Below, piece by piece: positions 22,208 through 30,179 of a stretch of DNA of 64,000 nucleotides. Within the stretch, counting starts at the first letter, position 1. Every line of letters starts with the position of its first letter. The stretch covers positions 62,001-126,000 of the forward strand of contig NZ_BBOJ01000013.1 in the NCBI RefSeq assembly GCF_000974445.1, read 5' to 3'. The notes under the pieces were generated by a model. The model saw nothing but the letters and a program-made list of their open reading frames with translations, searched no databases and had not been told where the DNA came from. The position numbers were made by a program, and so were the translations under genes. The stretch comes from Lentzea aerocolonigenes. GTDB lineage: Bacteria; Actinomycetota; Actinomycetes; Mycobacteriales; Pseudonocardiaceae.

Positions 22208-23377
22208 TCAGCTCGAACGGGTGGCGAGCCCCCTCAGCGCTGACTCGTCGAGACCTGTCGCGACCTGCACTTCCACCGGATCGAGCGCACCGCAGTCCAC
22301 CGCTCGGAGGAAGAAGGACGACAACGCCTGGGCGGTCGCCGGCTCGTCCAGAACACCACCTGAGACGCGCTGCACATAGGACTTCAACCGTGCGGCGTCC
22401 GCGTCCAAACCTTCGCGGTAGAAGGCGTAAACGGCCGCATAACGTGTCACCAGTTGTACCGGGTGCAGATCCCAGCCCTGATAGAAACCGTGCTCCAATG
22501 AGCGCCGCACGAGCCGATAGTGCGTGTCCCAGCCGTGTTGCTTCTGATCGCCGACGGGCAGCACGTTGGTCGAACCGTCCGACAGCCGGACACCCGTTCC
22601 AGCAGCAGACACCTGCATCACGTGCCGTGCGAAGTCACACGCACCGTGCGCCAAGTGTTGCTGCGCTGCGGACAGTCCACATCCCGCCGTGTAGTCGTAT
22701 GTGCCGAAGTGCAGCCCTGTCACCCGGCCGCGCCCCGCCTCGATGAACTGGGGGATCGCCAACCGGCCGTCACCGTCCACAACGGACTGCGTGGTCTCGA
22801 CCTGGATCTCGAACTTCAGCGGCTTGCCGAAGAGGTCGAGGACGTCCCCGAACACCTCGACCTGGTCCACCGACGTCACCTTCGGGAAGGTGATCACGAA
22901 ACCCGGCGGCACCTCTCCCAGCGCGGTCAGGAAGATGTCCAGCGTGCGCAACCCGCGTTCGCGCAACGCCTTGGTGTCGAACGACTTGATCCTCAGCCCG
23001 AACGACGGCGGCGCCGTGCCCGCCTCCAGCCAGCGCGACACGATGTGCGCCGTGCTCTCGGCGTCCATGTCCTCGACGTCGTCCTCGGGCGCGCCGTAGC
23101 CGTCCTCGAAGTCGATCCGCAGGTCCTCGACCGGCTCCCGGCGCAGCTTCGCCTCGACCCGGTCGAGCACGCCGTCGGGCAGGTCCGGCAACAGGTCCGG
23201 CTCGATCGACTCGAGCGCTTCCCGGCCCCAGTCGGAGATCGTGGACCCGATGATGCGACCGGCGGGCACGTAGCACGTGTGCACGGGCTGACGGCCCACC
23301 GGCCAGGTGCGCTCCACAGTGGACAGCCGCGCGGTCACCCGCGCGACGTCCTCGGGTGACAGCGACGTCTGGTACAT
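22208..23377 (-). CDS. HpcH/HpaI-aldolase/citrate-lyase-like protein (DUF6986-type)
   Basis: 389 aa; ATG overlaps the aceB stop (TGATG), so it is co-translated with malate synthase. The fold resembles the CitE/HpcH TIM barrels: LRIDFEDGYGAPEDDVEDMD (metal-binding Glu/Asp), FVITFPKVTSVDQVEVF, KFEIQVETTQSVVDGDGRL, and GLHFGTYDYTAGCGLSA. The order differs enough from CitE that I would not assign a substrate. Coupling to aceB and the nearby glyoxylate genes suggests an aldolase or lyase releasing or using glyoxylate. This is inferred from context. Confidence 0.75.
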   Translation of the reverse strand: MYQTSLSPEDVARVTARLSTVERTWPVGRQPVHTCYVPAGRIIGSTISDWGREALESIEPDLLPDLPDGVLDRVEAKLRREPVEDLRIDFEDGYGAPEDDVEDMDAESTAHIVSRWLEAGTAPPSFGLRIKSFDTKALRERGLRTLDIFLTALGEVPPGFVITFPKVTSVDQVEVFGDVLDLFGKPLKFEIQVETTQSVVDGDGRLAIPQFIEAGRGRVTGLHFGTYDYTAGCGLSAAQQHLAHGACDFARHVMQVSAAGTGVRLSDGSTNVLPVGDQKQHGWDTHYRLVRRSLEHGFYQGWDLHPVQLVTRYAAVYAFYREGLDADAARLKSYVQRVSGGVLDEPATAQALSSFFLRAVDCGALDPVEVQVATGLDESALRGLATRSS

Positions 23378-24861
23378 CAGATGCGCTCGTACGCCGGCAG
23401 CGTCAGGAAGTCGACGAAGTCCTCGGACAACGCCACCTGCTCGAACAGCTCGACGGCCGCCGCGACGTGCGGCCCCTCCAGCTCGCCGCCCACACGCGCC
23501 AGGACCTCCCGCACGGCGTCGGCGGTGACCTGCGTGCCGTCGTCGAGCACGACCTTGTTGTTGATCCACTGCCAGATCTGCGACCTGCTGATCTCCGCGG
23601 TGGCCGCGTCCTCCATCAGGTTGTGGATGGCCGCCGCACCGTTGCCGCCCAGCCAGGACGCGATGTACCGCACGCCGACGTCGACAGCGCTCTCCAGCCC
23701 CGCCCGCGTGGCCGCACCACCGGCGGACTTGAAGTCCAGCACCTGCTCGGCCGTCACCTCGACCTCGGGCCGCTGCTTGTCGAGCTGGTTCGGCCTGTCC
23801 CCGAGCACCCCGTCGAAGATCTCGCGGCAGATCGGCACCAGGTCCGGGTGCGCCACCCACGACCCGTCGAACCCGTCGTTCGCCTCACGGGTCTTGTCCT
23901 CGCGAACCTTCCGCAGCGCGTTCTCGGTGACCTCAGGATCACGCCGGTTCGGGATGAACGCCGCCATACCGCCCATGGCGAACGCCCCGCGCTTGTGACA
24001 CGTCTTCACCAGAAGCTCGGTGTACGCGCGCATGAACGGCGCCGTCATCGTCACGCTGTTGCGGTCCGGCAGCACGTAGTCCGCACCCGCGTCCCGGAAG
24101 TACTTGATGACACTGAACAGGTAGTCCCACCGTCCGGCGTTGAGCCCCGACGCGTGATCCCGCAGTTCGTAGAGGATCTCCTCCATCTGGAACGCGGCAG
24201 GGATCGTCTCGATGAGCACCGTCGCGCGAATCGTGCCGTGCGGAACAACCAGCAGCTTCTGCGCCGTGGTGAAGACGTCGTTCCACAGCCGTGCTTCGAG
24301 GTGGGACTCCATCTTCGGCAAGTAGTAGTAGGGCTTGCCCAACGACGCGTTGTGGAAGAAGTGCAGCCCGAAGTCCACGAGCGCGCCAACGGCGTTCTTG
24401 CCGCCGAACTGGAGGTTGCGCTCGTCCAGGTGCCACCCGCGCGGCCGCACGACGATCGTCGGGTACGGCCCGCCCTTGAGCTTGTACTCCTTGCCCTCGG
24501 GCGAGGTGTACTCGATCGTCTCGCGCGCCGCCTCGTAGAGGTTGACCTGCCCCTGCACGACGTTGTCCCAGTGCGGCGTGTTCGCGTCCTCAAGATCCGC
24601 GAGCCACACCTTCGCCCCGGAGTTGAGCGCGTTGATCGTCATCTTCCGCTCGGTGGGCCCGGTGATCTCGACCCGACGGTCCTTGAGCGCGTCCGGCGCT
24701 TCGGCAACCCGCCACTCACCGTCCCGCACGTGCTGAGTCTCCGGCAGAAACCCGAGAGGCCGCCGCTCCTTGCGCAGAGCGAGCAGCTCGTCCCGGCGCC
24801 CGGCGTGCGCCTCGTGCAGCTTCGCGACGAACTCAAGCGCCTCTTCGGTGAGCACCTGCAC
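23377..24861 (-). CDS. aceB: Malate synthase A
   Basis: 494 aa, GTG with GAGAGGTGGATCC upstream. Condenses glyoxylate and acetyl-CoA to malate. Isoform A features: [84 protein letters not shown], and the C-terminal [17 protein letters not shown]. There is no isocitrate lyase in the window, so glyoxylate most likely comes from allantoin. Divergent from the IclR regulator with 77 bp between. Confidence 0.96.
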   Translation of the reverse strand: MQVLTEEALEFVAKLHEAHAGRRDELLALRKERRPLGFLPETQHVRDGEWRVAEAPDALKDRRVEITGPTERKMTINALNSGAKVWLADLEDANTPHWDNVVQGQVNLYEAARETIEYTSPEGKEYKLKGGPYPTIVVRPRGWHLDERNLQFGGKNAVGALVDFGLHFFHNASLGKPYYYLPKMESHLEARLWNDVFTTAQKLLVVPHGTIRATVLIETIPAAFQMEEILYELRDHASGLNAGRWDYLFSVIKYFRDAGADYVLPDRNSVTMTAPFMRAYTELLVKTCHKRGAFAMGGMAAFIPNRRDPEVTENALRKVREDKTREANDGFDGSWVAHPDLVPICREIFDGVLGDRPNQLDKQRPEVEVTAEQVLDFKSAGGAATRAGLESAVDVGVRYIASWLGGNGAAAIHNLMEDAATAEISRSQIWQWINNKVVLDDGTQVTADAVREVLARVGGELEGPHVAAAVELFEQVALSEDFVDFLTLPAYERI

Positions 24862-24902
24862 CTGGATCCACCTCTCTCAGGTTTTGCTGTGTGGACTATA
24901 GT

Positions 24903-24917
24903 TTTTGCATTGCGGAA
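24903..24917. promoter_or_regulatory. Candidate AllR operator between aceB and iclR
   Basis: TTTTGCATTGCGGAA matches the hyi-side box at 18949-18963 in 12 of 15 positions, with the last ten identical. It lies between the divergent starts, just after a TATAGT that could be the -10 of the iclR promoter, so binding here would give autoregulation and control of aceB. Confidence 0.6.
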
Positions 24918-24938
24918 CTGCAATGAGAGGAGCCGCAC

Positions 24939-25679
24939 GTGTCCACAGGTGGCGTGCAGTCCCTGCAAAGAGCCTTCGACCTGCTCGAACGCCTGGCAGA
25001 CGCAGGCGGCGAAGCCTCCCTGTCCGAGCTGGCGGCCAGCTCAGGCCTACCCCTCCCCACGATCCACCGCCTGATCCGCACCCTTGTCACGCTGGGCTAT
25101 GTGCGCCAGAACAGCAACCGGCGCTACACCCTCGGCTCCCGCCTGATCCGGCTGGGCGAGACCGCCTCACGCCAGTACGGCACGTGGGCCAGGCCTTTCC
25201 TCTCCCAACTAGTTGACTCGGTGGAGGAAACCGCAAACCTCGCGGTACTGGACGGCGACGAGGTCGTCTACGTGGCGCAGGTGCCCTCAAAACACTCGAT
25301 GCGCATGTTCACCGAGGTGGGCCGCCGCCTGCTCCCCCACGGCACAGGCGTGGGCAAGGCGATGCTCTCGCAGTTGCCTCGGGACGAGGTCCGGTCGCTG
25401 CTGGAGCGCACCGGGTTGCCCGCGTACACGCCGAACACGATCACGGACACGTCCGAGCTCCTGGACGAGCTGGACGAGATCGCGGAACGTGGCTACGCCC
25501 TCGACGAATCCGAGCAGGAACTGGGCGTGCGGTGCATCGCGGTGCCGGTGATCGGCGGCCCGGCGCTGGCCGCGGTGTCGGTGTCGGGTCCGGAGGGCAG
25601 GCTCACGAAGGAGGCCGTGTCACGGATCCTGCCGGAGGTCCTGGCCGTGGCGAAGCGCCTGGCGGACCGAGCAAGCTGA
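24939..25679 (+). CDS. allR: IclR-family transcriptional regulator, AllR-like
   Basis: 246 aa, GTG start with GAGAGGAG upstream. The N-terminal winged HTH (VQSLQRAFDLLERLA...ASLSELAASSGLPLPTIHRLIRTLVTLGYVRQ, about residues 5-60) and the C-terminal ligand domain (AVLDGDEVVYVAQVPS...GVGKAMLSQLP...GYALDESEQELGVRCIAVPV) are complete. Its position, divergent from malate synthase and next to allantoin genes, is that of AllR, the allantoin-pathway repressor of Streptomyces. The symbol is given by context and similarity, not by a demonstrated ligand. Confidence 0.82.
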   Translation: MSTGGVQSLQRAFDLLERLADAGGEASLSELAASSGLPLPTIHRLIRTLVTLGYVRQNSNRRYTLGSRLIRLGETASRQYGTWARPFLSQLVDSVEETANLAVLDGDEVVYVAQVPSKHSMRMFTEVGRRLLPHGTGVGKAMLSQLPRDEVRSLLERTGLPAYTPNTITDTSELLDELDEIAERGYALDESEQELGVRCIAVPVIGGPALAAVSVSGPEGRLTKEAVSRILPEVLAVAKRLADRAS

Positions 25680-25721
25680 CGCGAAGGCGATGGCGCAGCC
25701 GAGCCGTCCTTGCTTGAAACG

Positions 25722-26003
25722 AAGGTTCCGGCGGTGTGGTCCCGTCACGAGTCGTGACACAGCTCTTGTCGCGCCCGAGGGGAGAGGTCAAGTCGCACGC
25801 TTTTCGCGACTTGACCTCTCCCCTCGGGTGTGACTCGCTCCTGGCACGGCTCGTGACGGGACCACACCGCCCGAACCGCACCACCTACGCAACGCGCAGC
25901 CGCCGAAAGCAACAGGCGTGCCATCAACCCGCAGACGGCGCTGGACTGGTCCTTGATCAGATTGGCGGGGTCTGGGGCGGCGCCCCAGAAATCTTGAAAC
26001 AGG
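25722..26003 (+). repeat. Structured intergenic repeat, copy 1
   Basis: 282 bp, 98% identical (5 substitutions, no indel) to 61361-61642. The first half is a nested hairpin. Outer arms 25730-25751 and 25850-25871 are perfect complements of 22 bp, extending to 28 bp (25724-25751 / 25850-25877) with one mismatch. Inner arms 25774-25796 and 25806-25828 are perfect complements of 23 bp around a 9-nt loop. The second half ends with TCTGGGGCG-G-CGCCCCAGA (25971-25989). It lies between the convergent ends of iclR and ftsY. Four of the five differences change the residue in the open frame from 25736, and the opposite frame has a stop in copy 2, so it is probably not coding. MITE-like element or structured RNA are both possible. 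Confidence 0.85.
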
Positions 26004-26091
26004 CACGGCACCCGCCCAAACGCAACGAACCTACGGACACGGAACCGGAAGCCGCCCAACCCAACAAGACCACCTACGAAACCCGCGCCGA
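26004..26091. other. Diverged flank of the structured repeat
   Basis: Beyond 26003 similarity to the second copy drops but scattered matches persist (CCTACGGACACG in both, then a shared ACCTACG near the far end). The ancestral repeat unit may therefore have been about 370 bp. Confidence 0.45.
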
Positions 26092-27390
26092 TCACCCCAA
26101 CAGCGCATCCACAAACGCCCCAGGCTCAAACGGAGCCAAGTGATCGGCCCCTTCCCCAAGCCCAACCAGCTTCACCGGCACCCCCAACTCCCGCTGAACC
26201 TGGAACACGATCCCACCCTTGGCGGTCCCGTCCAGCTTGGTGAGCACGATCCCGGTGATGTCGACCTGCTCAGCGAACACCCGAGCCTGAGTGAGCCCGT
26301 TCTGCCCAGTGGTCGCATCCAGCACCAGCAGAACCTCGTCGACCACGGCCTGCTTCTCGACCACGCGCTTCACCTTGCCGAGCTCATCCATGAGCCCCTT
26401 CTTGGTGTGCAACCGCCCAGCCGTGTCGATCAGCACCGTGGACACCCCGGTGTCCATGCCCCGCTTGACCGCCTCGAACGCCACCGAAGCCGGGTCCCCA
26501 CCCTCAGGCCCGCGCACGGTCTCGGCCCCGACCCGCTTCCCCCAGGTCTCCAGCTGATCCGCAGCAGCAGCCCGGAACGTGTCCGCAGCCCCCAGCAACA
26601 CCGTGCGCCCGTCAGCCACCAGAACACGCGCCAACTTGCCGGTGGTGGTCGTCTTACCGACTCCGTTGACCCCGACAACCAGCAAAACAGCGGGCTTACC
26701 AGCGTGCGGCAGCGCCTTCAACGACCGGTCCATCTTCGGGTGCAACGCATCCACCAGCACGGACCGCAGCAAAGCCTGAGCCTCGGCCTCGGTCCGCACC
26801 CCGGCTCCAGCGATCTTCGACCGCAGTGTGGAGACGATCTCGGTCGTGGTTGCCGCACCCAGGTCCGCGATCAGCAGCGTGTCCTCGACGTCCTGCCACG
26901 AGTCCTCGTCCAGGTCGCCGGCGCCCAGCAGGCCGAGCAACGACGAGCCGAACGCGTTGCGCGACTTCGACAGCTTCCCGCGCAGCCGTTCGAGCCGCCC
27001 GGCCGTGGGCTCGATCTCCTCGACCTCGGACGCCTCTTCCGGCAGGTCGACCTCGACGAAGCCGCGCTTCACCGAGTCGCGCGGCACGGAGGCGTCGTCG
27101 CCCACACCCGGCTGGCCGTCCACCTCGGTCCGCTCGGCCACCGGGTGCTCGACCGGAGCGGTGTCCGGGGCGGCCTCGGCCACGCCCACCGCCTCAGCGG
27201 AAGATGCCTCGGGTGCGGCCGGGGCCAGCGAGATCCCGGACGCGGCCTGGTATCCGCCGGACTTCGGGCCCTCCTCCTTCTGGGTCAGGCTGATGCGACG
27301 GCGACGCGTCAGCACCACACCGGTCACCAGCGCGGCGATCAGCACGACCGCCACGACGACGAGGATCAGGACAAGGGAAGACGTCGACAC
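26092..27390 (-). CDS. ftsY: Signal recognition particle receptor FtsY
   Basis: 432 aa, GTG start. Docks ribosome-SRP complexes at the membrane. The N-terminus has a membrane helix (residues 5-28), followed by an acidic low-complexity linker to about residue 130 and then the NG GTPase domain. G1 is VNGVGKTTTTGKLA, G3 is DTAGRLHTKKGLMDELGK, G4 is TKLDGTAKGG, and GLGEGADHLAPFEP is the C-terminal motif. In Mycobacterium it lies between amt and smc; here the purine island separates it from amtB. Confidence 0.97.
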   Translation of the reverse strand: MSTSSLVLILVVVAVVLIAALVTGVVLTRRRRISLTQKEEGPKSGGYQAASGISLAPAAPEASSAEAVGVAEAAPDTAPVEHPVAERTEVDGQPGVGDDASVPRDSVKRGFVEVDLPEEASEVEEIEPTAGRLERLRGKLSKSRNAFGSSLLGLLGAGDLDEDSWQDVEDTLLIADLGAATTTEIVSTLRSKIAGAGVRTEAEAQALLRSVLVDALHPKMDRSLKALPHAGKPAVLLVVGVNGVGKTTTTGKLARVLVADGRTVLLGAADTFRAAAADQLETWGKRVGAETVRGPEGGDPASVAFEAVKRGMDTGVSTVLIDTAGRLHTKKGLMDELGKVKRVVEKQAVVDEVLLVLDATTGQNGLTQARVFAEQVDITGIVLTKLDGTAKGGIVFQVQRELGVPVKLVGLGEGADHLAPFEPGAFVDALLG

Positions 27391-27483
27391 GGGACCATGG
27401 TTTCACAGGCCCGCATGTGACCTGTCAACCAGATATTGCTCAATTAGGCGAAGATTTCACGGAAGCTCTTGCGCCCGTACGCG

Positions 27484-27501
27484 GTGTGGAATAGACCACA
27501 C
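27484..27501. promoter_or_regulatory. Inverted repeat just upstream of anmK
   Basis: GTGTGG-AATAGA-CCACAC, perfect 6-bp arms with a 6-bp AT-rich spacer, ending 3 bp before the chosen anmK start. The spacer resembles a -10 region. A repressor site for the anmK-symporter operon is possible. Confidence 0.45.
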
Positions 27502-27504
27502 GTC

Positions 27505-28632
27505 GTGAGGGTGATCGGACTGATTTCCGGCACGTCGATGGACGGCATCGACGTGGCCGTCGCCGACCTGTCGATCAACGGCGACGTCGTCGAGCTCGTG
27601 CCGGTGCAGTGCGCCGAGCACCCCTTCCCCAAGGACCTGCTGGAGAAACCGCGGGACCTCGCTGAAGTGTGCGCCTTCGACACCTCCCTCGGGCAGGCTT
27701 TCGGAGAAGTCGCCGCCGGTTACCTGCCCGCGGACCTGATCTCCTCGCTCGGCCAGACCGTCCACCACGAGGTGCAGGACGGCGACTGCCTCGGCACGCT
27801 GCAGCTCGGCCAGCCCGCGTGGATCGCCGAACGGACCGGGCTGCCCGTCGTCGCCGACCTGCGCGTGCGCGACGTCGCCGCGGGCGGTCAGGGCGCGCCG
27901 CTCGCGAGCACCCTCGACGCGCTGTGGCTGGCCGGCGACACGCCCGCGGTCGCGTTGAACATCGGTGGCATCGCGAACATCACCGTCGTGCGGCCCGACA
28001 GCCCGCCGATCGCCTACGACACCGGGCCCGGCAACGCGCTGATGGACGCCGTCATGGAGGTCATCTCCCGCGGTCAGCGCCGCCAGGACACCAACGGCGA
28101 GTTCGCGCGAAGAGGCGTCGTCCGCGAGGACGTCCTCAAGAAGCTCCTCTCCGACCCGTACTACTCGAAGCCCTGGCCCAAGTCGACGGGCAAGGAGCTC
28201 TTCAACGCGGACTACCTCCAGGGGTTCCCGACCGTCCCCGCCGAGGACATGCTGCGCACGCTCGCCGAGCTGACCGCCCGCACCATCGCGGACGCGTGCC
28301 GTGCGCACGACGCGAGTGTCGTCGTCGCGTCCGGAGGGGGCATGCGCAACCCGGTGCTGGTGGAGGCGGTGGAAAAGGCCCTCGACCCGATCCCGCTGCG
28401 GATCAGCGACTCCCTGGGCCTGCCCAGAGACGGCAAGGAGGCCTATCTCGCCGCGCTGCTCGGATTCCTGACGTGGCACGGGATTGCGGGCAACACTCCG
28501 TCCGCGACCGGTGCGTCCGGCCCGCGGCTGCTCGGCAGCATCACTCCCGGCAACGGGCCGCTCCGGCTGCCCGAACCCGTGACGACCGCAGTGACCAAGC
28601 TGAAAGTGGGGGAACCGAAGTGCGCGGACTAG
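27505..28632 (+). CDS. anmK: 1,6-anhydro-N-acetylmuramic acid kinase
   Basis: 375 aa from the GTG at 27505 (RVIGLISGTSMDGIDVAV, the usual start); a TTG at 27469 is in frame but less likely. Phosphorylates and opens anhydroMurNAc to MurNAc-6-P in cell-wall recycling. Family motifs: GTSMDG ATP-binding (about residues 7-12), QTVHHE, VVADLRVRDVAAGGQGAPL, LNIGGIANIT, AYDTGPGNALMDA, and VVASGGGMRNPVL. No ribosome binding site is clear before the GTG. Overlaps the following symporter by 13 bp. Confidence 0.95.
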   Translation: MRVIGLISGTSMDGIDVAVADLSINGDVVELVPVQCAEHPFPKDLLEKPRDLAEVCAFDTSLGQAFGEVAAGYLPADLISSLGQTVHHEVQDGDCLGTLQLGQPAWIAERTGLPVVADLRVRDVAAGGQGAPLASTLDALWLAGDTPAVALNIGGIANITVVRPDSPPIAYDTGPGNALMDAVMEVISRGQRRQDTNGEFARRGVVREDVLKKLLSDPYYSKPWPKSTGKELFNADYLQGFPTVPAEDMLRTLAELTARTIADACRAHDASVVVASGGGMRNPVLVEAVEKALDPIPLRISDSLGLPRDGKEAYLAALLGFLTWHGIAGNTPSATGASGPRLLGSITPGNGPLRLPEPVTTAVTKLKVGEPKCAD

Positions 28633-30179
28633 ACCTCGCGATCATCGCCCTGTTCCTCGTCGGCATGCCGTTGCTCGGCACCTGGATCGGCGGCAGGCAG
28701 AAGTCGTCCACCGACTACTTCGTCAGCGAGAAGAGCATCTCGTGGTGGGTCGTCTGCCTGTCGGTCGTGTCCGCGGAGACGTCGACGCTCACCGTGCTGA
28801 GCGTGCCGGTGATCGCCTACATGGCGACGCCCGCGCAGGGCGGCATGACCTACCTGACGCTCGCGCTCGGCTACATCGTCGGACGCGTCGTCGTGAGCTT
28901 CGTGCTGCTGCCGCGCTACATCGCCGGTGACCTCGTCACGGCGTATGCGTTCCTGGGCAAGCGTTACGGCGACGGCATGCGCGCCACGGCGTCCGTGACG
29001 TTCCTCTTCACGCGCCTGCTCGCGGACGGCATCCGGCTCTTCGCGACCGCGATCCCGATCAAGGTCGTGCTGGCCGAGTACGGGATCACCGCGTCGTACT
29101 GGGCGATCGTCGTGGCGCTGGGCATCGCGATGGTCTTCTACAGCTTCTTCGGCGGCGCCCGCGCGGTCGTGTGGGTCGACGCCATCCAGATGCTCTGGTA
29201 CGTCCTCGGCGGCGTCGCGATCATCTGGGTGCTGGCGGGGAAGCTGCCGGACGGCTGGCTCGGCAGGGCCGCCGACGGCAACAAGTTCCAGCTCTTCGAC
29301 TTCACCTCGTCGCCGTTGACGGGCGCCTACCCGTTCGTCGCCGCCTTCTTCGGTGGCGCGTTGCTGTCGATGGCCTCGCACGGCGCGGATCAGCTGATCG
29401 TGCAACGGCTCATGGCCACGCGGGACGTGAAGTCCGCGCAGAAGGCGTTGATCGCCTCCGGTTTCGTGGTGTTCCTGCAGTTCGCGTTCTTCCTGTTCAT
29501 CGGCGTGATGATGTGGGCGTTCTACAACGGCGTCGACCCGGTGAAGGGCCTGGGGCTCAACAACAAGGACGAGCTCTTCGCCCACTTCATCGTCAACGAC
29601 CTGCCTTCAGGACTCTCCGGCTTCGTGATCGCCGGCATCCTCGCGGCCGCGCTGTCGTCGTCGTTGGGCGCTTTGGCGTCCAGCACCGTCACGGACGTGT
29701 ACGAACGCGTCCGCAAGACCCCGATGACCGACGACGAACGCCTGCGCCACGGGCGGATCTGGACCCTGGTCTGGGCCGGACTGCTCATCGTCTGCGCGGG
29801 TCTGTTCGCCTCCTCGAACAAGACCACGGCTGACCCGATCGTGGTGCAGGCGCTCGGCATCGCCGGCTACACCTACGGCGCGCTGCTCGGGGCCTTCCTC
29901 CTCGGCCTGATCTTCAAGCGCGTCACGCAGGTGGACGCGATCATCGCGTTCGTGACGACGGTGCTGGTCGTCGGTTTCGTGATTCTCGGGGTCAAGTTCG
30001 TCGGCAGCACGCCGACGATCGACTTCGCGAAGGCCGACGCGACCCGGAAGTCCCTGACCGGCTGGTGGAACACGCCCCTGGGGGTGGCGGTCACCTTGGT
30101 GGTGGGTGGCTTGTTGTCACTGCGACACTCACGCGGTGTGGCGGTACGCGACGAGCTCGATGTGAAGGCGAAAGCCTAG
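28620..30179 (+). CDS. Sodium:solute symporter (SSS family)
   Basis: 519 aa from a GTG inside the end of anmK, with a GGGGG run as ribosome binding site. About 13 membrane helices. SSS features: STDYFVSEKSISWWVVCLSVVSAETSTLTVLSVP, GGARAVVWVDAIQMLWYVLGG, SHGADQLIVQRLMATRD, FVIAGILAAALSSSLGALASSTVTDVYER (the conserved sodium-site Ser-rich helix). Operon position with anmK suggests import of a cell-wall amino sugar, such as anhydroMurNAc or MurNAc. The substrate is inferred only. Its last 51 bp overlap the convergent acetyltransferase. Confidence 0.9.
   Translation: MRGLDLAIIALFLVGMPLLGTWIGGRQKSSTDYFVSEKSISWWVVCLSVVSAETSTLTVLSVPVIAYMATPAQGGMTYLTLALGYIVGRVVVSFVLLPRYIAGDLVTAYAFLGKRYGDGMRATASVTFLFTRLLADGIRLFATAIPIKVVLAEYGITASYWAIVVALGIAMVFYSFFGGARAVVWVDAIQMLWYVLGGVAIIWVLAGKLPDGWLGRAADGNKFQLFDFTSSPLTGAYPFVAAFFGGALLSMASHGADQLIVQRLMATRDVKSAQKALIASGFVVFLQFAFFLFIGVMMWAFYNGVDPVKGLGLNNKDELFAHFIVNDLPSGLSGFVIAGILAAALSSSLGALASSTVTDVYERVRKTPMTDDERLRHGRIWTLVWAGLLIVCAGLFASSNKTTADPIVVQALGIAGYTYGALLGAFLLGLIFKRVTQVDAIIAFVTTVLVVGFVILGVKFVGSTPTIDFAKADATRKSLTGWWNTPLGVAVTLVVGGLLSLRHSRGVAVRDELDVKAKA

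Noticed and set aside
25736-26143. 135-aa open frame inside copy 1 of the structured repeat (and its counterpart at 61375-61908)
   Set aside because: The frames diverge completely after the repeat, four of five substitutions are non-synonymous, and the DNA is dominated by perfect inverted repeats. Treated as noncoding.
27669-28619. N-terminal extension of the symporter frame through anmK
   Set aside because: The extension reads Arg-rich nonsense over anmK; a GTG at 28620 with a good ribosome binding site gives the normal symporter N-terminus.
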